This document shows positions 54,304-62,332 of a stretch of 64,000 nt of DNA, piece by piece. A program made the position numbers and the translations under genes. Every line of letters starts with the position of its first letter. The stretch's first letter is position 1. The DNA comes from Sulfurimonas sp. Its GTDB lineage: Bacteria > Campylobacterota > Campylobacteria > Campylobacterales > Sulfurimonadaceae. A model generated the notes under the pieces. The model was given only the letters and a program-made list of their open reading frames with translations. It was not told the origin of the DNA and searched no databases. The stretch spans positions 682,001-746,000 of the forward strand of contig NZ_CP093396.1 of NCBI RefSeq assembly GCF_029027405.1, written 5' to 3'.

Positions 54304-54720
54304 ATGTATAAAGGAAGTTTATTTGAAAGACTTAATGGTAGCTTAGAAGATAGTAAAGGTACGACAACTGAGGAAGCACTTTATAAGTCTGTAGCAAATA
54401 ATCTTTCTCGTATATTTTCGACAAATGCGGGGAGTGCTCAAACCGCAGAAGACTATGGACGACCTGATTTGAATAACTCCGATATGAGTTTGAAAGATTC
54501 GATTGAGCATATTGAAGTTAGTTCAGAAATATGTATTAGAAAATATGAACCAAGACTTCATAAAACTCGTGTAGGGGTATCAAGAGATAAGTTAAATGTC
54601 AATCAAATGAATGTTAATATTGAAGGTTATTTACACATTAATGGCAGAAGCCAAAAAATAAATTATAAAGCTGATTTGCTTAGTAATGGAAAAGTTAAGG
54701 TTTATACAGATGAAGACTAA
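54304..54720 (+). CDS. tssE: Type VI baseplate subunit TssE (gp25-like)
   Basis: A 138-residue baseplate protein of the gp25/GPW lysozyme-like fold. Typical features are LFERL near the N-terminus, a central segment with NLSRIFSTNAGSAQTAEDYG and RPDLNN, the SIEHIEVSSEICIRKYEPRL helix region containing the wedge-interacting EPRL motif, and a beta-rich end (INYKADLLSNGKVKVYTDE). It nucleates sheath assembly on the baseplate wedge with TssF and TssG. Its 3' end overlaps the tssF start by 11 nt. Confidence 0.93.
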   Translation: MYKGSLFERLNGSLEDSKGTTTEEALYKSVANNLSRIFSTNAGSAQTAEDYGRPDLNNSDMSLKDSIEHIEVSSEICIRKYEPRLHKTRVGVSRDKLNVNQMNVNIEGYLHINGRSQKINYKADLLSNGKVKVYTDED

Positions 54721-56482
54721 AGATTATTATATTAAAGAATTAAACTCTTTACGTGTTGACGGTGCTAAGTTTGCTAAAGCAAACCCAGGTCTTTCATCAT
54801 ACTTAGCTAAAGAGGGACAAGATCCTGATGTAGAAAGAATGTTAGAAGGGTTTGCTTTTTTAACAGGAAAACTTCATCAGAAGTTTGATGAAGAGCTTCC
54901 AGAAGTTGCTCATAATCTTGTTCAGCTTTTATGGCCAAACTATATTCGTCCAATTCCTTCGTATGCAATTATTCAATTTGATGCACTTAAAGATGACCTT
55001 AAAAATCAAGAAGTACCAAAAGGTTTACAGATACTTTCAAAAGCTGCATCTAATGGCGTTGTCTGTAAATTTCAAACTTGTTTTAAGACGAAAGTTATGC
55101 CTTTAAAGCTTGATAATGTTGAGTATTTAACTTATGGACAAAAAGCTACTATTGAACTAGATTTAAAAATGAGTGCATCAGGTAACTTAAGTGAGATAAG
55201 TTTTGAGACATTAAGATTATTTCTTGGTGGCTCAAAATTTATGGCAAAAGAATTATATTTATATCTTAGTAGATACATTGAAAGTATAGAAGTGATTATA
55301 AAGGATAAGAAGAAAAAAGAGATAAATAAAATTTTTCTTCCAAAGAAGTCTGTATCTGCAGTCGGTTTTAATGCTTCTGAAACGATAGTGCCTCATCCTA
55401 AAAATACTTTTGATGGTTATGTTATGATGCAAGAGTATTTTTGCTTTGGAGATAAGCATCTTTTTTTAGATATAGAAAATCTAAAACAGATTGAGAGAAT
55501 TTCAGGTGATTCTTTGAGCAAATCAAATCATTTTAGTTTGAAATTTCATTTTTCAAAACGTCTTTCAACTGCTCAACTTCCTACTAGCGAAGATTTTTAT
55601 CTTTTTTGTACTCCAGTAATTAATCTGTTTGAGAGTGATGCTGTACCTATTCGTAAAACAGAGGTAGAGGATGAGTATATTTTAACAGCGGCAGAGCTAA
55701 AAAAAGATCAAAGTGAAGTTTTTTCTGTTGAAAATGTAAGAGGCTGGATACCAAGTAAAAACATTTATCAGGACTACTACCCATTTGAGTCTTTTGGACA
55801 TATTAGTGATGAAGGAGAATACTATTCTGAACGCATAAAGCTAAGTGAGATGAAGGATAGAACAGATACTTTTCTCCGTTTCGCATCATCAGGCGGTATT
55901 TTCGATGATTTAGAACATAATACTGCAACTATCTCAGTAAGAATGATGTGTACAAATAAAGATATACCTTCTACTCTACATTTAGATAGTCTATGTGTGA
56001 ATGATCCTATATCTTCTTCGGATTTAAGTTTTCACAATATTACTATTCCTTCTATATCTTATCCACCTCCTATTGGAGGAGATTTCTTATGGAAGTTAAT
56101 CTCGAATATGTCTTTAAACTACCTTTCATTAGAAAATATCTCAACACTTAAAATGATACTGCAAACTTATGATTTTTTTGGAGCAAATGATATGAAACAA
56201 AAAGAGAAAACAGACATTATTTTAAGTGGTCTGGTTTCTATTTCAAATAAAAGAACACAGATGATTTATGAAGGACTTCCAATCCGTGGAATTGAAACGG
56301 AACTTTATCTTGACCCAACAAAGTTTACTGGAATTGGTGAAGCATATCATCTATGTTGTATTTTAAATGAGTTTTTTAGTCTGTATTGCAGTGTTAACTC
56401 ATTTCATAGACTTATAGTTCATATTGAAAATCATGAAACATTTTCTTGGCCAGCTAAAATGGGTAATCAGGATTTGGTGTAA
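54710..56482 (+). CDS. tssF: Type VI baseplate subunit TssF
   Basis: About 590 residues from the ATG at 54710. This start gives the family-typical beginning MKTKDYYIKELNSLRVDGAK and has AAGG at 54697-54700. An ATG at 54686 in frame adds eight residues but lacks a ribosome binding site. Conserved stretches include FAKANPGLSSYLAKEGQDPD, FAFLTGKLHQKFDEELPEVA and VQLLWPNYIRPIPSYAIIQF, and the C-terminal GLPIRGIETELYLDPTKFTG. TssF forms baseplate wedges with TssE, TssG and TssK. tssG starts 6 nt later. Confidence 0.95.
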   Translation: MKTKDYYIKELNSLRVDGAKFAKANPGLSSYLAKEGQDPDVERMLEGFAFLTGKLHQKFDEELPEVAHNLVQLLWPNYIRPIPSYAIIQFDALKDDLKNQEVPKGLQILSKAASNGVVCKFQTCFKTKVMPLKLDNVEYLTYGQKATIELDLKMSASGNLSEISFETLRLFLGGSKFMAKELYLYLSRYIESIEVIIKDKKKKEINKIFLPKKSVSAVGFNASETIVPHPKNTFDGYVMMQEYFCFGDKHLFLDIENLKQIERISGDSLSKSNHFSLKFHFSKRLSTAQLPTSEDFYLFCTPVINLFESDAVPIRKTEVEDEYILTAAELKKDQSEVFSVENVRGWIPSKNIYQDYYPFESFGHISDEGEYYSERIKLSEMKDRTDTFLRFASSGGIFDDLEHNTATISVRMMCTNKDIPSTLHLDSLCVNDPISSSDLSFHNITIPSISYPPPIGGDFLWKLISNMSLNYLSLENISTLKMILQTYDFFGANDMKQKEKTDIILSGLVSISNKRTQMIYEGLPIRGIETELYLDPTKFTGIGEAYHLCCILNEFFSLYCSVNSFHRLIVHIENHETFSWPAKMGNQDLV

Positions 56483-56488
56483 AATAAA

Positions 56489-57463
56489 ATGACTATAATT
56501 GAGCTAAATAAAAAAATTAAATCATCTATAGGAAAATATCCTTTAGCTCAAGGCATACGCGTAGCTATGACATATTTAAGGACTATGTATCCAAAAGAAG
56601 AGCCTCAAGCACTTTATGAAAGATTACGCTTTAAATCAAATCCTAGTCTTGCTTTTGCAAAATCTGAAATCTCAAAAATGGAGTTCGTTGAGACTCCTAA
56701 GGGAAAAAATGTTGAGATAACACTTAACTTTTTAGGGCTTTTTGGTGCGGCTTCACCTCTTCCTTCTCATTATTGTGAAATGGTTTTAGATAGTTCAGAT
56801 ACAGATAAGGTCTTACAAGATTTTTTAGATCTTTTTAATCATCATATTCAAAAAATGTTTTACCCAATTTGGCAAAGACAGAGGTACTATATTCAGTATC
56901 AATCAGATTTAACAGATAAATTTTCAAAATATATGTTGAGTCTTTTAGGTTTGTATTCTGAAACTCAAGTAAAAAGTTCTACACTTAATTTTCAAAAGAT
57001 ACTACCTTATATTGGGCTTTTGAGTATGAAGCAAAAGTCTGCAGGAACTTTAGTTTCTATCTTGCGTCACTATCTTGAGCATGATGAACTTGAAATTGTA
57101 CAGTGTATAGAAATGAATGAAAAAATTCCTTCTTGGCAGTTAGCAGGATTAGGAGAAGAGAATTGTACTTTAGGTTTGGATCTTTTACTTGGGGAAAGTG
57201 TGAAAACTAAAGGTTCTAAATTTCAAATTCTACTTAGGGATATATCTTTTAATAGTTTGTATAAATATAGTCTTCATGGGGAAAAAATAGGTGAACTTAA
57301 AGAACTGATTGATTTTGCTTTAAATGAGCCATTAGAGTATGAACTTTGCTTAGAAATTCAAAAAGATAAGACTGAGCCATTTGAACTTTCAAAACATTAT
57401 CTTGGTGTTAATTGCTTTTGTGGAGCAGTTGAAAAAGATGAAAAAATAATATTAAGTAGCTAA
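56489..57463 (+). CDS. tssG: Type VI baseplate subunit TssG
   Basis: A 324-residue baseplate wedge protein. The conserved beginning (QGIRVAMTYLRTMYPKEEPQ), VEITLNFLGLFGAASPLPSH, DFLDLFNHHIQKMFYPIWQR and the C-terminal FQILLRDISFNSL are typical TssG elements. It partners TssF in the wedge. The usual next gene in many clusters is tssH; here a 4.85-kb effector cargo intervenes, starting 8 nt after the tssG stop. Confidence 0.94.
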   Translation: MTIIELNKKIKSSIGKYPLAQGIRVAMTYLRTMYPKEEPQALYERLRFKSNPSLAFAKSEISKMEFVETPKGKNVEITLNFLGLFGAASPLPSHYCEMVLDSSDTDKVLQDFLDLFNHHIQKMFYPIWQRQRYYIQYQSDLTDKFSKYMLSLLGLYSETQVKSSTLNFQKILPYIGLLSMKQKSAGTLVSILRHYLEHDELEIVQCIEMNEKIPSWQLAGLGEENCTLGLDLLLGESVKTKGSKFQILLRDISFNSLYKYSLHGEKIGELKELIDFALNEPLEYELCLEIQKDKTEPFELSKHYLGVNCFCGAVEKDEKIILSS

Positions 57464-57480
57464 GGAAAAGAATGAAACTA
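57462..57480 (+). repeat. 19-bp direct repeat, left copy, flanking the effector cargo
   Basis: AAGGAAAAGAATGAAACTA overlaps the tssG stop, the ribosome binding site and the start codon of the first cargo gene. An identical copy at 62314-62332 does the same for tssH. Recombination between them would remove the cargo precisely and leave tssG joined to an intact tssH start. Confidence 0.85.
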
Positions 57481-58647
57481 ATTTTAAAATACCTATTAAT
57501 TCTTATAGCATTTACAAGTATAGCCCAAGCAAAAGTAGGGGTTTGTGAAGTTCTTCCTGATGTTCAAAAAGATAAGTATCTCGCATGTTTGGTAAAAGAG
57601 GCTGAACGAACGGATGATGTTGCTGATATTAATTTACTTGCAGATAGGTTTTCTTATTATAAAAGAAGTGAAGAAGCCATTATTTGGCGTAAAAAAGCTA
57701 TTGTTAAAGGCGATGCTGAAGCTATGTATAAACTAGCAAAGCTTTATTCTTTTTTACAAATAAGTAGAAAAAAACTTAATGCTAATGAATATAGCATAAT
57801 GATGACAAAGATAATTAAAAGAATATGCGATAATTATCCTGAAGAGTTAAATAAACCAAACAAAGCAATCCTCCTCTACAAACAAGCTGCTTTAAAAAAT
57901 TATAAAGATGCTATAGCTAAACTAAGTGAACTCATGCAAATTGTTTACGGAAAAGAAGGGGCTGTAAAAGAGTATAAAAAAGAGATGGCAGAGGGAGATA
58001 AAAATACCTATCGATTTTTAGCTAACTTATATGTTAGATACGAAGATTACGATAAAGCTTTAGAACTCTATGAAAGTGCTTTGAAAAGAGAGGACATCAA
58101 CAAAGGCGATGTTTATGCCTTAATAGGAAGTCTTTATGAGGCACATTATAGAGATAAAAAAGAGGCAAAGATTTATTACGAAAAAGCTGCTAAAGAGGGT
58201 AATGCTGTTGCTATGTATAACCTTGGAATTATGGCAGGAGATAAGAAAGATTATAATAAAGCAGAAGAATGGTTTAGGGCTTCTGAAAAGGCTGGGCAAA
58301 AAAATGCTTCTAGAATGGTTTGCTATATGTATAAATCTAAAATGGATGATTATTATAGAGCTGAAGAATGTTATTTGCAAAAGGCAAAAGATGAAAATCC
58401 TCATAACTTGTATGCTCTAGGGATTTTTTATATGAACAATGTGGGAAATTATAATAAGGGTGTGTTCTGGTATGAAAAAGCTTATAAAGCAGGAAGCTCT
58501 AGCGCTGCAATAAATTTAGGTTCCCATTATAGAAATGATTATCATGATGATTATAACAAAGAAAAAGCAATCTACTGGTATAAAAAAGCAGCTGCCATGG
58601 GTGAACCTGGTGGATGGTCATATCTTTACGGTGAAGGAGCATTATAA
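57472..58647 (+). CDS. Sel1-repeat periplasmic protein A in tss cargo (candidate immunity)
   Basis: A 391-residue protein with a signal peptide (residues about 1-20, ILKYLLILIAFTSIAQA) and a conserved CEVLPDVQKDKYLACLVKEA segment with two cysteines. About seven Sel1-like repeats run to the end (YKLAKLYSFLQ, YNLGIMAGDKKDYNKAEEWF, KEKAIYWYKKAAAMGEP). It ends GGWSYLYGEGAL, the same as the next gene. It lies upstream of a lipase-type effector; tandem Sel1 paralogues next to a phospholipase effector are known immunity sets in Pseudomonas (PldB). The stop overlaps the next ATG (TAATG). Immunity is an inference from context. Confidence 0.8.
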   Translation: MKLILKYLLILIAFTSIAQAKVGVCEVLPDVQKDKYLACLVKEAERTDDVADINLLADRFSYYKRSEEAIIWRKKAIVKGDAEAMYKLAKLYSFLQISRKKLNANEYSIMMTKIIKRICDNYPEELNKPNKAILLYKQAALKNYKDAIAKLSELMQIVYGKEGAVKEYKKEMAEGDKNTYRFLANLYVRYEDYDKALELYESALKREDINKGDVYALIGSLYEAHYRDKKEAKIYYEKAAKEGNAVAMYNLGIMAGDKKDYNKAEEWFRASEKAGQKNASRMVCYMYKSKMDDYYRAEECYLQKAKDENPHNLYALGIFYMNNVGNYNKGVFWYEKAYKAGSSSAAINLGSHYRNDYHDDYNKEKAIYWYKKAAAMGEPGGWSYLYGEGAL

Positions 58648-59864
58648 TGGCACAAGAGAGTAAAAGAGCCCTAGGAGCTGTTGCTTATGAAAGCGATAAG
58701 ATGATGTTTATAGGTTTAAAATATCTGTTGATTTTCATAATATTTACAAGTATAGCCCAAGCAAAAGTAGGGGTTTGTGAAGTTCTTCCTGATGTTGAAA
58801 AAGATAAATATCTCGCATGTTTGGTAAAAGAGGCTGAACGAACGGATGATGTTGCTGATATTAATATGGTGGCTGAGGGTTATGGTGTTTATGCCATGGG
58901 AGAAGAGATAATGCTTTGGCGTGAAAAAGCCATTGAGAAGGGTAGTTCAGTAGCTATGTATAATCAAGCAAAGTCATATGCACATTTTGTAAAAAGCAAA
59001 TATGACTTGAAATATGGATTAACGAGTATTCCTTCAATTATTGAAAAAACTCTCCTTGATTACCCACAAAAAAACAATCAACCAAAAAAAGCCATTTCAC
59101 TTTACAAACAAGCCGCACTAAAAGAGTATAAAGATTCGATTGCCAAATTAAGTGAACTCATGCAAATTGTTTACGGAAAAGAAGGGGCTGTAAAAGAGTA
59201 TAAAAAAGAGATGGCAGAGGGAGATAAAAATACCTATCGATTTTTAGCTAACTTATATGTTAGATACGAAGATTACGATAAAGCTTTAGAACTCTATGAA
59301 AGTGCTTTAAAAAGAGAGGACATCAACAAAGGCGATGTTTATGCCTTAATAGGAAGTCTTTATGAGGCACATTATAGAGATAAAAAAGAGGCAAAGATTT
59401 ATTACGAAAAAGCTGCTAAAGAGGGGAATGCTGTTGCTATGTATAACCTTGGAATTATGGCAGGAAATAAGAAAGATTATAATAAAGCAGAAGAATGGTT
59501 TAGGGCTTCTGAAAAGGCTGGAAACGAATATGCACTTGGGATGATTTGTTATATGAATTATAGTCAAGAAAATGATTATGAGAAAGCAGAAGAATGTAAT
59601 ATTGAACTTGCTAGAGAAGGTAATGCAGAAGAGATGTTTGAAACTGGGATATTTCTTTTAAGAAGAGTAGCTAAAGAAAAAGAAGGGTTTTATTGGCTTA
59701 AAAAAGCATATGAAGCAGGAAGTTCTTCTGCTGCTATTGTGTTAGGTGCTGAATATAGGAACAAGTATAAGAACAAAGAAAAAGCAATCTACTGGTATAA
59801 AAAAGCAGCTGCCATGGGTGAACCTGGTGGATGGTCATATCTTTACGGTGAAGGAGCATTATAA
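58647..59864 (+). CDS. Sel1-repeat protein B in tss cargo, with effector-derived N-terminus
   Basis: A 405-residue paralogue of the preceding protein, with long stretches identical at DNA level (for example about 59140-59520 against 57920-58300). Its first 22 residues (MAQESKRALGAVAYESDKMM) are not a signal peptide but copy the start of the following effector gene (MAQESKRALGAVAYEGDKMM). The signal-like segment LKYLLIFIIFTSIAQA follows at about 25-40. This shows a tandem duplication whose junction lies a little inside the effector gene. Export could still start from the internal MM at 19-20 or use the long N-region. Repeats in the C-terminal third differ from the first protein (YEKAEECNIELAREGNAEEM). 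The stop overlaps the effector ATG. Confidence 0.8.
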   Translation: MAQESKRALGAVAYESDKMMFIGLKYLLIFIIFTSIAQAKVGVCEVLPDVEKDKYLACLVKEAERTDDVADINMVAEGYGVYAMGEEIMLWREKAIEKGSSVAMYNQAKSYAHFVKSKYDLKYGLTSIPSIIEKTLLDYPQKNNQPKKAISLYKQAALKEYKDSIAKLSELMQIVYGKEGAVKEYKKEMAEGDKNTYRFLANLYVRYEDYDKALELYESALKREDINKGDVYALIGSLYEAHYRDKKEAKIYYEKAAKEGNAVAMYNLGIMAGNKKDYNKAEEWFRASEKAGNEYALGMICYMNYSQENDYEKAEECNIELAREGNAEEMFETGIFLLRRVAKEKEGFYWLKKAYEAGSSSAAIVLGAEYRNKYKNKEKAIYWYKKAAAMGEPGGWSYLYGEGAL

Positions 59865-62302
59865 TGGCACAAGAGAGTAAAAGAGCCCTTGGCGCTGTTG
59901 CTTATGAAGGCGATAAGATGATGTTTATATCTAGTGTTGTAACCAATAACGAGTCTGATATGGATACAAACAAACAGTGTGCAAATTTTGGAAATAAAAA
60001 TCGTTGGGCTTACTTAGCTGTGGGGTATAAAGAGAGTGAAGTTTTACGAAAACAACATAGTGACAGTGAGGCACTCTTAAAAGCTCTTAGAGATAAGTAC
60101 GAGCCTTATTTAAAAGAGAGTATTTTAAGTCAAGAGGGGATTAGCTCCACTGAGATAAAAGACTGCATTATGAAAAATACAGGGAGTGTTGTTTACCTTG
60201 AACACTCTCAGGCTTGTTCTACTAACTCTATTAAAGATGTTCTGCGCCTTCATAAGATGACTTCACGCATAAAAAAACTAAAAGAGATACATACTAAAAA
60301 AACTCCAATAACAACACGCATAACCCTAAGTTTTACAAGGCAAGAGGCACAGAGACTTTTAAAAGATGACCATGTTTTTGCTATTGTTGCGTTTGCGTAT
60401 GGCTATAAGGGAGAGGACAGAGCCTTAAAGATTATAAAAGCGAAAGAAGCTCAGGTTGCATTTGTTCCAAGAACCCGTTTAGAGTGTGGGGTCTTTTTTG
60501 ATGGTACGAATAATAATATGTACAATACTGAAATGCGTTTGGCTTATGAGGACTACTTTAAATTAAAGTCACAAATGATGACGGGAGAGAATAAAACAAC
60601 TCGTCATACATGGGAATCAAAAATCTTAGACCCAGAAATACCCGAATCAGAAATACTTCCTTTAATCTTTACCGACTTAAAAAAGAGTATGAAGGCAGTT
60701 TATGGGGAAAAACGCCACAGTGAAGAGAAGTATGATGATGGTGTAGTTTTTGGAATTGGACAAAATGATGTGTCTGCTGATTGTGATGCTGTTTATGAGT
60801 ATTTCAAAGAGTCTAAGATGCAAGAGACTTTGAAAAAAATACAAGATATTCAAGCACTTGCAAATGATGTTTACAACAAGGATATGAAAGATAAGGAAAC
60901 AAAGAGAATAAAAGAAGAGTTTAAATTAACCCAACGAACAGTAGCCTACATAGAAGAAGAGATTTTAATCAGCGGAAAAGATTCAAGTTACACGGGTGCT
61001 CTTAGTAATGTGGCACACTTGTATGAATATTATGACATAGAAGTTACTAAATCAACACATAGAGATGCAGATTTATTTGAGTGTTTTAGAGATAAAATTT
61101 ATATTACAGGGGCAGGTACACATAGTGATAACAAAGAGGGAAATCATGAAGAAGATGACCTCTTTTTAGGGCAAGCCTTCGCCATAGGCGACGCAGGTGT
61201 TCGAGCTAAGGTTAATGGTGCTTGTAAAGCTTTACATGAGAAGGTGTTTGCTTTAGATGCAAACTATGTAGACACCTTGGTTTTAGATGTTTTTGGTTTT
61301 TCTCGTGGAGCTGCAGAAGCTCGACATTTTGTGAGTAAACTTTGCGAAGGATTAGAGTGTAGTTTTGAAAGAACTGTACAAGATAAAAATAGAAATGATT
61401 ATATTGAGTATGAGTTAAGTAAAAAAGGTGAAAATCTTTATCCTCATATTATTAAAGAAAAAGCATCTGAAAAAGAGAAGGTAATTATTGACAAAATCGT
61501 TTTTCGTTTTGTAGGGGTCTTTGATACAGTTTCACATGAAGGGCTGTTTCAAGGCGATGATGCAAAAGACTTAGGGCTTAAGCTTGAGAGTAAAAAAGTA
61601 AGCAAACTTGTACATCTTACAGCTAAAGATGAGTTTAGATATAATTTTGATTTAGTTTCAATTTTTGGTGAACATACTAAGAATGAGCAGGGTGAAAAAG
61701 AGCAAGAAGACTTTTTAGAAAAAGAGTTTTTTGGTGCCCATTCAGATGTAGGTGGTGGGTACAGAGATAATATATCCGAAGAGGTTCAGCTTCCTACACA
61801 AATTCGTAGATTACACACAAGCTTTGAGAATAAAGATATATATGATGAAAGAATTGTTGAAAAAATAAAAAAGTGGAACAGAAGGCATCATTGGGTTAAA
61901 AACCTTAATGATTCGATGATTAAAAATATTAAATACCATAATGACATGGGAACAACAGATGGTTTTTACATTAAAAAAAGAGTCTCTGTTGAAGAAGAAG
62001 AGATGACTGTCAGATATAAAATATATATGTACAGAGCCAAAGTAGATTCTGAGTATGCACAAGTTCCTTTGGAATATATGTATAAAAAAGTTAAAGAAGT
62101 TGTACCTATGAAAGAATTATCTAAGCTAACATATAAAAATATGGGCATAGATAAAGAGCTAGTGATTAAGGCAGATGACAACCACTATAAAACAATAAAG
62201 TCACAATTTTTCCATCACTCCTCATCTGCTGGTATTGCACATAAAGCAAGTCGTGGAAATAAAAATATTCTCTACGGAGAAAGGACTATTCATTATGTTT
62301 AA
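59864..62302 (+). CDS. T6SS lipase-type effector with DUF2235 domain (Tle1-like)
   Basis: An 812-residue protein whose central part is a DUF2235 alpha/beta-hydrolase domain, the family of Tle1 phospholipases. Motifs in order: CGVFFDGTNNNMYNTE (about 205-220), nucleophile elbow VFGFSRGAAEARHF with S480, RFVGVFDTVSHEG with a probable catalytic Asp, and FFGAHSDVGGGYRDN. A final HHSS...GERTIHYV tail is present. The N-terminal 200 residues have no recognised domain and no PAAR, so delivery is probably by Hcp or VgrG binding or an adaptor. It sits inside the tss operon, following two Sel1 proteins. Substrate is presumed to be membrane phospholipid of the target cell. Confidence 0.85.
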   Translation: MAQESKRALGAVAYEGDKMMFISSVVTNNESDMDTNKQCANFGNKNRWAYLAVGYKESEVLRKQHSDSEALLKALRDKYEPYLKESILSQEGISSTEIKDCIMKNTGSVVYLEHSQACSTNSIKDVLRLHKMTSRIKKLKEIHTKKTPITTRITLSFTRQEAQRLLKDDHVFAIVAFAYGYKGEDRALKIIKAKEAQVAFVPRTRLECGVFFDGTNNNMYNTEMRLAYEDYFKLKSQMMTGENKTTRHTWESKILDPEIPESEILPLIFTDLKKSMKAVYGEKRHSEEKYDDGVVFGIGQNDVSADCDAVYEYFKESKMQETLKKIQDIQALANDVYNKDMKDKETKRIKEEFKLTQRTVAYIEEEILISGKDSSYTGALSNVAHLYEYYDIEVTKSTHRDADLFECFRDKIYITGAGTHSDNKEGNHEEDDLFLGQAFAIGDAGVRAKVNGACKALHEKVFALDANYVDTLVLDVFGFSRGAAEARHFVSKLCEGLECSFERTVQDKNRNDYIEYELSKKGENLYPHIIKEKASEKEKVIIDKIVFRFVGVFDTVSHEGLFQGDDAKDLGLKLESKKVSKLVHLTAKDEFRYNFDLVSIFGEHTKNEQGEKEQEDFLEKEFFGAHSDVGGGYRDNISEEVQLPTQIRRLHTSFENKDIYDERIVEKIKKWNRRHHWVKNLNDSMIKNIKYHNDMGTTDGFYIKKRVSVEEEEMTVRYKIYMYRAKVDSEYAQVPLEYMYKKVKEVVPMKELSKLTYKNMGIDKELVIKADDNHYKTIKSQFFHHSSSAGIAHKASRGNKNILYGERTIHYV

Positions 62303-62313
62303 ATTGAAAAGTG

Positions 62314-62332
62314 AAGGAAAAGAATGAAACTA
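62314..62332 (+). repeat. 19-bp direct repeat, right copy, flanking the effector cargo
   Basis: AAGGAAAAGAATGAAACTA, identical to 57462-57480. It contains the ribosome binding site and start codon of tssH. Confidence 0.85.

Noticed and set aside
54686..54709. Longer tssF start
   Set aside because: ATG 54710 gives the family-typical N-terminus and a correctly spaced ribosome binding site; the upstream ATG has neither.
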